Origin: Amycolatopsis sp. CA-126428
GTDB taxonomy: Bacteria > Actinomycetota > Actinomycetes > Mycobacteriales > Pseudonocardiaceae
NCBI RefSeq assembly: GCF_002904335.1
Contig: NZ_PPHF01000085.1
Location: 1 to 44,269 of the forward strand
Direction: 5' to 3'
DNA length: 44,269 bases
The notes under the pieces were generated by a model that saw only the letters and a program-made list of their open reading frames with translations, searched no databases and was not told the DNA's origin. The position numbers were made by a program, and so were the translations under genes. This document shows positions 33,763 to 41,481 of the stretch, piece by piece (positions within the stretch are counted from its first letter, which is position 1; each line of letters opens with the position of its first letter).

Positions 33763-34581
33763 TCACTCGGGCTTGCGCGCGGTCAGGAGGACGTAGCCGA
33801 GCGACGGTTCGTCGCTGAACGCCTGGAACCGGCCCAGCGTGACCTCGAACTGCGCGGCATCGATGTACTGCAGCGCCTGCTCCCGCAGCCCTTCGAAGCG
33901 TTCTGCCGCCTTGGCCCACGACGGCCGGGTGAACTGGCTGACGTCCTCGGCGTTCTCCGGCTCGAGGCCGGCTTCGCGCAGGTGGGCCTGGTACTCGTCG
34001 AGCGGGACGACGGCGACCACGCCCTTGCCGACCTCGCGGACGCGCTCGGCGTCGGCCTCCAGGCCGGCGGGGCCGGGGACGAGCAGGAAGTCGCCGAGCG
34101 CCAGCCGCCCGCCCGGCCGCAGCACGCGGGCCGCCTGGCGGATCACGTGCCAGCGGTCCGGCATGTGGTGCAGCGATTCCAGGGCCCAGACGAGGTCGAA
34201 CGACCCGTCCTCGTACGGCAGCTCCATCGCGTCGGCGTATTCGAAGACGACCCGGTCGTCGACGTCGGCCTTGTAGGCGCGGTCGTTCGCCCGCTCCACC
34301 TGCTTCTCGCTGATGGAGATGCCGGTGACCATGACGTCGTTCGCGGTCGCCATCCGGATCGCCGGCTCGCCGTTGCCGCAGCCGATGTCGAGCAGCCGGT
34401 CGCCCGCCCGCAGCGGCAGCATCCCGGCCAGCCGGTCGGTCAGCCGCGTGGTGGCCTCTTCGAGCGTCGCGGACTCGTCGTCCCAGTAGCCGTGGTGCAG
34501 GTTCTCACCCCAGAGCTGGTCGAGCAGGTCCGCGAACGCGTCGTAGCCCTTACCAATCTCTTTCGGAGTCGGCTTCGTCAC
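33763..34581 (-). CDS. SAM-dependent O-methyltransferase (Rif14-like, 27-O-methylation)
   Basis: A 272-residue class I methyltransferase. The SAM motif is LLDIGCGNGEPAIRMA, with YADAMELPYEDGSFDLVWAL downstream and RVLRPGGRLALGDF as motif III. The whole sequence strongly resembles rifamycin Rif14 (27-O-demethylrifamycin SV methyltransferase) as I remember it. The GTG at 34581 has GAGGGG five bases upstream. It leads the operon with the two transketolase halves and diverges from P450-3 across paired RifZ-like boxes. This is one of the strongest indicators that the product is a rifamycin-type ansamycin. Confidence 0.93.
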   Translation of the reverse strand: MTKPTPKEIGKGYDAFADLLDQLWGENLHHGYWDDESATLEEATTRLTDRLAGMLPLRAGDRLLDIGCGNGEPAIRMATANDVMVTGISISEKQVERANDRAYKADVDDRVVFEYADAMELPYEDGSFDLVWALESLHHMPDRWHVIRQAARVLRPGGRLALGDFLLVPGPAGLEADAERVREVGKGVVAVVPLDEYQAHLREAGLEPENAEDVSQFTRPSWAKAAERFEGLREQALQYIDAAQFEVTLGRFQAFSDEPSLGYVLLTARKPE

Positions 34582-34646
34582 CAGTACCCCTCAGCATTCG
34601 TTTCGGCATGATTCTCCGCAGGCTATGGGAGACACGGCAGACTGGG

Positions 34647-34718
34647 CATCCCTCGTTCTGATAGCACTGCCGGACTGTCCACAGGAGACACGGGCGAGCA
34701 CTGTCAGGTTGGGGGATG
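34647..34718. promoter_or_regulatory. Back-to-back RifZ-like boxes between methyltransferase and P450-3 genes
   Basis: 34647-34664 read on the minus strand is CTATC-N8-GGATG, and the CCATAGCCTG element beyond it puts TA 22 bases after the box, 66 bases before the methyltransferase start. 34701-34718 on the plus strand is CTGTC-N8-GGATG, followed by CCCGGCCGGGC and CTACCGT, with TA 22 bases after the box. Confidence 0.7.
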
Positions 34719-34784
34719 CCCGGCCGGGCACCGCTTCCCTACCGTCCGACCCGGGCACGCTTCACGCGAACGGAAGGGATGGCC

Positions 34785-36053
34785 ATGACCGCCACCGCCA
34801 GGCCTTCGGCCGAGCCGGTCGACCTGTTCTCGCCGGAAGTGGTCGCCGACCCGTTCGGCTGGTACGCGCGGTTGCGCGAAGAGCCGTTGCCGCACACGGG
34901 AACGCTCAACCTCGGCACCATGATGGGCGGGCCGGACATGTGGCTCGCCACCCGCTACGAGGACGTCCTCACCGTCCTCACCGATCCCCGCTTCCTCACC
35001 AACCCGCCGGAAGACTCGCCGCTGGCCGACATCCGCGCCGGCGTCTTCAAGGCGATGAACTTCCCCGAAGACCTCATCCCCTGGATGGCCAACAAGCTCA
35101 ACACCGCCGACGGCGAGGACCACACGCGGCTGCGCAAGCTGGTCTCCTACGCGCTGACCGCGCGCCGCGTCAACGCGCTGCGGCCGCGCGTCGAGAAGAT
35201 CACCGCGGACCTGCTCGGCAAGATGGCCGAGCAGGGCAAGGACGGCTCGCCGGTCGACATCGTCGAGGAGTTCTGCTTCCCGCTGCCGGTCACGGTCATC
35301 TGCGAGCTGGTCGGCATCGACGAGTCCGACCGCGCGGCCTGGCACGCCTGGGGCAACGCGATGGCGACCATGGACGGCCCCAGCATCCCGCCCGCGCTGC
35401 GCAAGTGCATCGCCCTCTCCCGCGAGCTGATGGCCCGCCGGCGCGCCGAACCGCAGGACGACCTGGTCACCGCGCTCGTCCAGGCCCAGGCCGAAGACCC
35501 GGGCCGGGTGTCGGACGACGAGATCGTCGGGATCCTGTTCAGCCTGGTCACCGCCGGGCACCAGACGACGACCTACCTGATCGGGAACTCGGTGCTGTTC
35601 CTGCTGGAGCACCCCGGCCAGCTCGCCCGGCTGAAGGCCGAGCCGGCGCTGTGGGCGCAGGCCGTCCGGGAACTGCAGCGCCTGGGCCCGCTCCAGTTCA
35701 CGCAGGCGCGGTTCCCGTCCGAAGACGTCGAACTCGGCGGTGTCACGATCCCGCGCGGGACGCCGGTCGCGCCGCTGCTGCTGGCCGCCAACACCGACCC
35801 GCGCAAGTTCGACGAGCCGGACAAGCTGATCGTCGACCGGCTGAGCGTCGCCAACGAGATGCACCTGTCCTTCGGCAAGGGCATCCACCGCTGCCTGGGC
35901 CAGCACCTCGCCTACCAGGAGGCCGAGGTGGCGCTGCACGGGCTGTTCACCCGGTTCCCGGACCTGGCGCTCGCCGTGCCGCGCGAGGAGATCCCGTGGA
36001 TCCTGCGGCCGGCGTTCACCCGGACCAAGACGCTCCCCTTGAAGCTCGCTTAG
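34785..36053 (+). CDS. Cytochrome P450 (P450-3, Rif16-like)
   Basis: A 422-residue P450. The I-helix is SLVTAGHQTTTYLIG: the usual acid before the Thr is Gln. The ExxR is ELQR, and the heme loop FGKGIHRCLGQHLA gives Cys370. The ATG at 34785 follows GGAAGGG with good spacing; ATG 34779 is the alternative. It sits divergent to the Rif14/Rif15-like operon, the place where Rif16 is expected. Rif16 converts rifamycin L to B in A. mediterranei. The assignment is positional plus family-level. It is a close paralogue of P450-4. The thioesterase gene follows after 16 bases. Confidence 0.9.
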   Translation: MTATARPSAEPVDLFSPEVVADPFGWYARLREEPLPHTGTLNLGTMMGGPDMWLATRYEDVLTVLTDPRFLTNPPEDSPLADIRAGVFKAMNFPEDLIPWMANKLNTADGEDHTRLRKLVSYALTARRVNALRPRVEKITADLLGKMAEQGKDGSPVDIVEEFCFPLPVTVICELVGIDESDRAAWHAWGNAMATMDGPSIPPALRKCIALSRELMARRRAEPQDDLVTALVQAQAEDPGRVSDDEIVGILFSLVTAGHQTTTYLIGNSVLFLLEHPGQLARLKAEPALWAQAVRELQRLGPLQFTQARFPSEDVELGGVTIPRGTPVAPLLLAANTDPRKFDEPDKLIVDRLSVANEMHLSFGKGIHRCLGQHLAYQEAEVALHGLFTRFPDLALAVPREEIPWILRPAFTRTKTLPLKLA

Positions 36054-36069
36054 CCGAAGGGCAGTCCCC

Positions 36070-36843
36070 GTGCACCAACCAGATGTCGAAAAGTGGTTAC
36101 GCCGTTTCGCACAGGCCCCGGACGCGCGAGCGCGGCTCGTCTGCCTGCCCCACGCCGGCGGCTCGGCCAGCTTCTTCTTCCCGCTCGCCAAGGCCCTCGC
36201 GCCCGCGGTGGAGGTTCTGGCGGTCCAGTACCCGGGCCGCCAGGACCGGCGCCACGAGCCGCCCGTCGACAGCATCGGCGGGCTGACGAACCGGCTGCTG
36301 GAGGTGCTGCGCCCGTTCGACGACCGGCCGCTGGCGCTGTTCGGGCACAGCATGGGCGCGATCATCGGCTACGAACTGGCGTTGCGGATGGCCGAAGCCG
36401 GGCGGCCCACGCCGGCGCACCTGTTCGCGTCCGGGCGGAGGGCGCCGTCGCGCTACCGCGACGACGACGTGCGCGGTGCGTCGGACGAACGGCTCGTCGC
36501 CGAGCTGCGGAAGCTGGGCGGGTCCGACGCGGCCATGCTCGCCGACCCGGAACTGCTGGCCATGGTGCTGCCCGCGATCCGCAGCGACTACCGCGCGGTC
36601 GAGACCTACCGGCACGAGCCGGGACGGCAGCTGGACTGCCCGGTCACGGTGTTCACCGGCGACCGCGATCCGCGCGTGTCGGTCGAGGAGGCCCGTGCGT
36701 GGGAGGAGCACACCACCGGGCCCACCGAACTGAAGGTGCTGCCGGGCGGCCACTTCTTCCTGGTCGACCAGGCCGCCCCGATGATCGCGACGATCACCGG
36801 CAAGCTGGCCGGCGTCGCGCTGGCCACGGGAGGGAAGCCGTGA
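36070..36843 (+). CDS. Type II thioesterase (RifR-like)
   Basis: A 257-residue alpha/beta hydrolase of the type II thioesterase group. FVCLPHAGGSASFFFPLAKA-like oxyanion region (here LVCLPHAGGSASFFFPLAKA), nucleophile GHSMG, acid in FTGDRDPRVS, and catalytic His in LPGGHFFLVDQ. Such enzymes hydrolyse stalled or mis-primed acyl groups from PKS carrier domains, as RifR does. The GTG at 36070 lies 16 bases after P450-3, and its stop overlaps the acetyltransferase start, so it belongs to the same operon. The PKS itself is outside the window. Confidence 0.92.
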   Translation: MHQPDVEKWLRRFAQAPDARARLVCLPHAGGSASFFFPLAKALAPAVEVLAVQYPGRQDRRHEPPVDSIGGLTNRLLEVLRPFDDRPLALFGHSMGAIIGYELALRMAEAGRPTPAHLFASGRRAPSRYRDDDVRGASDERLVAELRKLGGSDAAMLADPELLAMVLPAIRSDYRAVETYRHEPGRQLDCPVTVFTGDRDPRVSVEEARAWEEHTTGPTELKVLPGGHFFLVDQAAPMIATITGKLAGVALATGGKP

Positions 36844-38033
36844 CGCGGACCGGAGTGCGGCGGGCGCTGGCGCCCAGCGAGAGCATCCACGCCGTCAAAG
36901 AGGCCTACATCGGATACACCGTGCGGGCCGAGGGGCGGCTCGATCCGGACGCGCTGACCACGGCGTTCGAAGCGGTCTGCCGCGCCTTTCCGCAGCTTTC
37001 CGCACGGGTGGAGTTCACCGGCGAAGGCGCGGTCCTCACCGAGTCGGACTCCCCGCCGGAGGTCCGGTTCGCCGACGGCGACCTCGACCGGCCGCTGTCC
37101 GGGCTCGACCTCGACCAGAGCCGCTCGCTGAGCGCGCTGAACGTCGTCCGCGACGGTGACGCGGCCGGCGTCTGCCTGGCGATCCAGCACAGCGTCGCCG
37201 ACGCCCACCACGCCACCGCGATCCTCTCCGCGCTGTGGTCCTGCTACACCGACGTCGTCGAAGGCGTGCCGCTCGACCTGGGCCGGCACCCGTATCCGCG
37301 GTCGCTGGAGGACCTGCTGGCCGAGCGCGGCATCCACGCGAACGGCCCGGCGACACCCCTGGCCCCACCGGCCACGCCCCGGCCGGAACCCGTCGTCCGG
37401 CACGTCGTCCGGCACCGGCTGACCGAGGCCGAAACGACGGCGCTGGCGAACCTCGGCCACCGCGAGAAGGTGACGATCAACGGCCTGGTGTCGGGTGCGG
37501 TGCTGCTCGCCGAGGCCGAGGTCCGCGAGATGCCGCTGACCGACCTGATCTACCGGTACTCGGTGAACCTGCGCGGCCGGCTGACGCCCCCGGTCGGGGC
37601 GACCGAAGGCACCAACGTGCTCGGCGGGGTCGGCTTCAAGGTGACCGGCGGGACGGCGCCCGACGCCGTCGCGATCGGCCGGGCCATCGGCGAGCAGCTG
37701 CGGGCCGGGCTCGCCGACGGTTCCGTGCAGCGCAGCATCCTCGACATGTTCAGCAGGCCCGCCGCCGCGAAGCCGTGGGACCCGAAGCTCGCGCTCGTCG
37801 TGGTCAGCATCATGAACTGGGGCGTCGTCCCGCCGATGCGCACGCCGGACGGGCTGCGGCTGGCCACCCTGCACTCGGCGTCCCGGATGCGGGAGGCCGG
37901 CGCGCTCGGCGGTTACGTGCTGAGCACGTTCGGCGGCCGGATCGGCCTGGACCTGGCCTGGCCCGAGGGCGATCCGTCGCTGCCGCGGCGGCTGGACTGC
38001 CTGCGCGAACAGCTGGCCCGCCTGACCCTGTGA
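36840..38033 (+). CDS. PapA5-type acyltransferase (Rif20-like 25-O-acetyltransferase)
   Basis: A 397-residue condensation-fold acyltransferase. The active-site HxxxD motif is HSVAD in LAIQHSVADAHHATAIL, and YSVNLRGRLTPPVG in the second half is typical of the group. In rifamycin biosynthesis Rif20 acetylates the C-25 hydroxyl. The GTG start overlaps the thioesterase stop (GTGA), and the next gene starts 7 bases after its stop. Here the acyl donor is not visible; acetyl-CoA is assumed from the homologue. Related ansamycins can carry other acyl or sugar decorations, so the actual acyl group is uncertain. Confidence 0.88.
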   Translation: MTRTGVRRALAPSESIHAVKEAYIGYTVRAEGRLDPDALTTAFEAVCRAFPQLSARVEFTGEGAVLTESDSPPEVRFADGDLDRPLSGLDLDQSRSLSALNVVRDGDAAGVCLAIQHSVADAHHATAILSALWSCYTDVVEGVPLDLGRHPYPRSLEDLLAERGIHANGPATPLAPPATPRPEPVVRHVVRHRLTEAETTALANLGHREKVTINGLVSGAVLLAEAEVREMPLTDLIYRYSVNLRGRLTPPVGATEGTNVLGGVGFKVTGGTAPDAVAIGRAIGEQLRAGLADGSVQRSILDMFSRPAAAKPWDPKLALVVVSIMNWGVVPPMRTPDGLRLATLHSASRMREAGALGGYVLSTFGGRIGLDLAWPEGDPSLPRRLDCLREQLARLTL

Positions 38034-38040
38034 GGTTCTT

Positions 38041-39543
38041 TTGACGGACACGGACGTCGTCATCGTCGGCAACGGCCCGATCGGCGCCACCCTGTCGGTG
38101 CTGCTGGCCCAGCGCGGCTGGCGGGTGACGGTGCTGGAGCGCCGGCCGCGGCCGTACCGGCTGCCGCGGGCGACCAGTTTCGACGGCGAGACCGCGCGGC
38201 TGCTGGCCGCCACCGGGATCGGCCCGGACCTCGGGCGGATCACCGCGCCGGCCAACGGCTACCAGTGGCAGACCGCCGACGGGCAGACGCTGCTGGACAT
38301 CGCCTTCACCACCGAAGGACCGTACGGCTGGCCGGACGCGAACACCATGCACCAGCCCGCGCTGGAGGAACTCGTCGCGGCCCGGGTGGCGGACCTGCCC
38401 GGAATCACCGTGCTGCGCGGGCACGAAGTCGTGGCCATCGCCGACGGCGAGCACGTCCAGGTGACCGCCGTCGACGCCGACGACGTCTCGCGGACGCTGT
38501 CGGCGCGCTGGGTGGTGGGCTGCGACGGCGCCAACAGCTTCGTGCGCGAGCACCTCGACGTGCCGGTGACCGATCTCGGGTTCTCCTACGAGTGGCTGCT
38601 CTGCGACGTCCAGCTGACCGAGCCGCGTGAGTTCGTCCCGACGAACGTGCAGATCTGCGACCCGGCCCGGCCGACGACGCTGGTGGGCAGCGGCCCTGGC
38701 CGCCGTCGCTGGGAATTCATGCGCCTGCCGGGGGAAAACGCGGCCGAGCTGAACACCGCCGAGACGGCGTGGCGGCTGCTGGCGCCCTTCGGCGTCACCC
38801 CCGGGACCGCGACCCTGCTGCGCAGCACCACCTACATCTTCCAGGCCCGCTGGGCCGACCGGTGGCGGGTGGGGCACGTCCTGCTCGCCGGCGACGCGGC
38901 GCACCTCATGCCGCCGTTCGCGGGGCAGGGCATGTGTTCCGGCATCCGGGACGTCACCAACCTGGCGTGGAAGCTCGACCTGACGCTCCGCGGCCTGGCA
39001 CCTGAGTCTCTTTTGGACAGTTACGGGCACGAACGCCGGGAGCAGGCCCGGGAGGCCATCCTGGCGTCGGTCCAGCTGGGCCGGGTGATCTGCGTGACGG
39101 ACCCGGCGGCCGCCGCCGAGCGGGACGCCACCGTGCTGGCCAACCGCCGCGGCAAGCCCGCGGGCCGTCCGGAGCCGGCGAAACCGCTCGCCGGGGGGCT
39201 GCTCCACGAAAGCCCGGGCGCGGGTGTGGTCGTGCCGCAGGGGCGGGTGTGCGCGGGCGGGACCACCGGGCTCTTCGACGACGTCGTCGGCCGGGGTTTC
39301 GTGCTGCTCACCACCGAAGAGTCCCCTTCGGACTTCCTCGCCGAGCTCGGCACGCACGTGGTCCGGCTGGACGGCAGCCTGGACATCGAGAACGTCTACC
39401 GGCCGTTCCTGGCCCGGTTCGGTGCGGCTTCGGCCCTCGTCCGCCCGGACTACCACGTCTTCGGCACCGCGAGCCGGGGCGACCTCCCGACCCTGGCCGA
39501 CGCCCTCCGCACCAGCCTGCGCACCCCGGTCCCCACGCCCTGA
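38041..39543 (+). CDS. FAD-dependent aromatic hydroxylase (Rif19-like, MhpA type)
   Basis: A 500-residue class A monooxygenase related to 3-(3-hydroxyphenyl)propionate hydroxylase. FAD motif: VIVGNGPIGATLSVLLAQRG. DG motif: VVGCDGANSFVREHL. GD motif: GHVLLAGDAAHLMPPFAGQG. A TTG start at 38041 has GAGG just before it, one of the rarer starts. It is the last gene of the P450-3/thioesterase/acyltransferase operon. Rif-Orf19-type enzymes are thought to act on the naphthalenic core of ansamycins; I assign the family with confidence and the exact step only tentatively. It is clearly different in sequence from the monooxygenase at 29508. Confidence 0.88.
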   Translation: MTDTDVVIVGNGPIGATLSVLLAQRGWRVTVLERRPRPYRLPRATSFDGETARLLAATGIGPDLGRITAPANGYQWQTADGQTLLDIAFTTEGPYGWPDANTMHQPALEELVAARVADLPGITVLRGHEVVAIADGEHVQVTAVDADDVSRTLSARWVVGCDGANSFVREHLDVPVTDLGFSYEWLLCDVQLTEPREFVPTNVQICDPARPTTLVGSGPGRRRWEFMRLPGENAAELNTAETAWRLLAPFGVTPGTATLLRSTTYIFQARWADRWRVGHVLLAGDAAHLMPPFAGQGMCSGIRDVTNLAWKLDLTLRGLAPESLLDSYGHERREQAREAILASVQLGRVICVTDPAAAAERDATVLANRRGKPAGRPEPAKPLAGGLLHESPGAGVVVPQGRVCAGGTTGLFDDVVGRGFVLLTTEESPSDFLAELGTHVVRLDGSLDIENVYRPFLARFGAASALVRPDYHVFGTASRGDLPTLADALRTSLRTPVPTP

Positions 39544-39621
39544 CCGAAGCGCCTGCCCCGCCATCGGACAGCGGGGGTGGCCGGAGGTCGGCTCCGGCTT
39601 GCCCAGGACACCGCCGCGAGC

Positions 39622-39681
39622 CATCACCAACGCGGGTAGTCCCGGCCGGTTGCCCGCGGCGGCCTACCACGTTGAGGGATG
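39622..39681. promoter_or_regulatory. RifZ-like boxes upstream of P450-4, one matching the consensus exactly
   Basis: 39664-39681 is CTACCACGTTGAGGGATG, an exact fit to CTACC-N8-GGATG, followed by CTAGCGT with TA 21 bases after the box. 39622-39639 read on the minus strand is CTACC-N8-TGATG, but no minus-strand gene starts beyond it. The gap 39544-39920 holds no gene otherwise. Confidence 0.75.
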
Positions 39682-39920
39682 TCCGCTCGTCCCCGCGCTT
39701 CTAGCGTGATTCGAGCGTGAGGTCCGCAATCGAGGAGCAGAGGATCGATACGACGTGGTCGACTCAGCCCGATCGGACCTGCCGGCGCACCTCGAAGCGC
39801 GCACGTCCGCACCCGGCGGCTGTTCGCGGGCAACCTGACCCGCCACCCCGCCTGCATCGCCGCCACGCACCGACCGCACGACCATCCGCAACGGACTGCT
39901 TCGATACGAAAGGAAGGCCC

Positions 39921-41186
39921 ATGACCACCACTGCCGAGACTTCGGCCGAACCGGTCGACCTGTTCTCCCCGGAAGTGGTCGCCGACCCGTGGGGAGCGCA
40001 CGCGGCGGTCCGCGAGGCGCCGACGCTGCAGATCGGCGGCTTCATGGGCGGGCCGCCGATGTACCTGGCCGCCCGCTACGAAGACGTGCGGCAGGTCCTG
40101 ATGGACCAGCGGTTCCAGTGCAACCCGCTGGCCGACTCGCCCGCCGAGGACATCCGCAACGGCGTCTTCCGGCACCTGGACATGCCGGAGGAGCTGATCC
40201 CCTGGCTGAAGAACCTGATCAACGCCTCCGACGGCGAGGAGCACGCCCGGCTGCGCAAGCTGGTCTCCTACGCGCTCACCGCGCACCGGGTCGGCAAGTT
40301 CCGCCCCCGCGTCGAGGAGCTCACCGCGGAGCTGCTCGACAAGCTGACCGCCGAGGGCGGCGACGGCACGCCGATCGACCTCGTCGAGTCGTACTGCTAC
40401 CCGCTGCCGGTCACGGTGATCTGCGAGCTGGTCGGCGTCGACGCGGAGGACCGCCCGCAGTGGCGCGCGTGGAGTGACGCGATGGCCACCCTCGACGGCA
40501 AGCGGCTGCCCGAGGAGGTCCGCAAGACGCTCGCCGCGGCACGCGGGATGATCGAGCGGCGGCGCGAAGAGCCCAAGGACGACATGGTCACCGCGCTCGT
40601 CGAGGCGCAGGCCAAGAACCCGGGCATCGCCACCGACGACGAGCTGGTCGGCGTCCTGTTCAGCCTGGTCACCGCCGGGCACCAGACGACGACCTACCTG
40701 ATCGGCAACTCGGTGCTGGCCCTGCACGAGCACCCGGACCAGCTCGCGCGGCTGAAGGCCGACCCGACGCTGTGGCCGCAGGCTGTGCGCGAGCTGCAGC
40801 GGCTGGGCCCGATCCAGTTCGGGCAGCCGCGGTTCGCCACCGAGGACATCGAGGTGGGCGGCACGGTGATCCCCCGCGGGATGCCGGTCGTGCCGCTGAT
40901 CATGGCGGCCAACAGCGACCCGCGGAAGTTCCCCGAGCCGGAGAAGCTGAAGATCGACCGGCTCGCCGTCGGCAGCGAGAGCCACCTCGGCTTCGGCAAG
41001 GGCATCCACCGCTGCCTCGGCCAGCACGTCGCCTACCTGGAGGCGGAAGTGGCGCTGCGCGGGCTGTACACGCGGTTCCCGGACTTGACGCTGGCGGTGC
41101 CGCGCAAGGAGATCCCGTGGATCCTGCGGCCCGGCTTCACCCGGACCAAGGACCTTCCGGTGCGGCTCGTCGCGCCGGCGTCCTGA
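39921..41186 (+). CDS. Cytochrome P450 (P450-4)
   Basis: A 421-residue P450 closely similar to P450-3 (shared SAEPVDLFSPEVVADP N-terminus, LVTAGHQTTTYLIGNSVL, FGKGIHRCLGQH). The I-helix acid is again Gln. The heme Cys is Cys365. The ATG at 39921 follows AAAGGAAGG. It has its own consensus RifZ-like promoter and a strong terminator, so it is monocistronic. In rifamycin clusters several P450s act in tailoring (for example Rif5 on the ansa-chain olefin and Rif16 in late ether formation); which one this equals cannot be told from inspection. The internal P450 fragment at 20465-20542 resembles this gene. Confidence 0.92.
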   Translation: MTTTAETSAEPVDLFSPEVVADPWGAHAAVREAPTLQIGGFMGGPPMYLAARYEDVRQVLMDQRFQCNPLADSPAEDIRNGVFRHLDMPEELIPWLKNLINASDGEEHARLRKLVSYALTAHRVGKFRPRVEELTAELLDKLTAEGGDGTPIDLVESYCYPLPVTVICELVGVDAEDRPQWRAWSDAMATLDGKRLPEEVRKTLAAARGMIERRREEPKDDMVTALVEAQAKNPGIATDDELVGVLFSLVTAGHQTTTYLIGNSVLALHEHPDQLARLKADPTLWPQAVRELQRLGPIQFGQPRFATEDIEVGGTVIPRGMPVVPLIMAANSDPRKFPEPEKLKIDRLAVGSESHLGFGKGIHRCLGQHVAYLEAEVALRGLYTRFPDLTLAVPRKEIPWILRPGFTRTKDLPVRLVAPAS

Positions 41187-41300
41187 CGCCCTGCCGGGAC
41201 TGCGCCCGGCTGTCCCGGCCGACGAAGTCCGGGTCAAGCCGGGCGAACGCGTTCCCGGGACTGGCCGGGCTGCCGGTCACCGGGTAGCGCGGTGTTCCCC

Positions 41301-41336
41301 CTTCGGCCGGCCGGGTGCTCCCCCGGCCGGCCGAAG
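41301..41336. terminator. Bidirectional hairpin terminator between P450-4 and kinase genes
   Basis: CTTCGGCCGGCCGGG (41301-41315) pairs perfectly with 41322-41336 around a 6-base loop and is followed by TCTT. It lies between convergent genes. The remaining 41187-41481 shows nothing else. Confidence 0.85.
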
Positions 41337-41481
41337 TCTTGGCCGGGTCACACGCAGGCCCGGGCCGAGGTAACTGCCCGTGCGGTGCGACCCGGAGAGA
41401 GAAAGGGGTGCCTACGCCATGAGATCCCCGGCCCCTGACCGGCGCGGATGAACCACTCGGTGCCGAACCGCAGGTGAGCGG

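Noticed and set aside
36606..38255. 549-codon minus-strand frame opposite thioesterase and acyltransferase
   Set aside because: It is antisense to two well-supported genes and has no recognisable domain or ribosome binding site.
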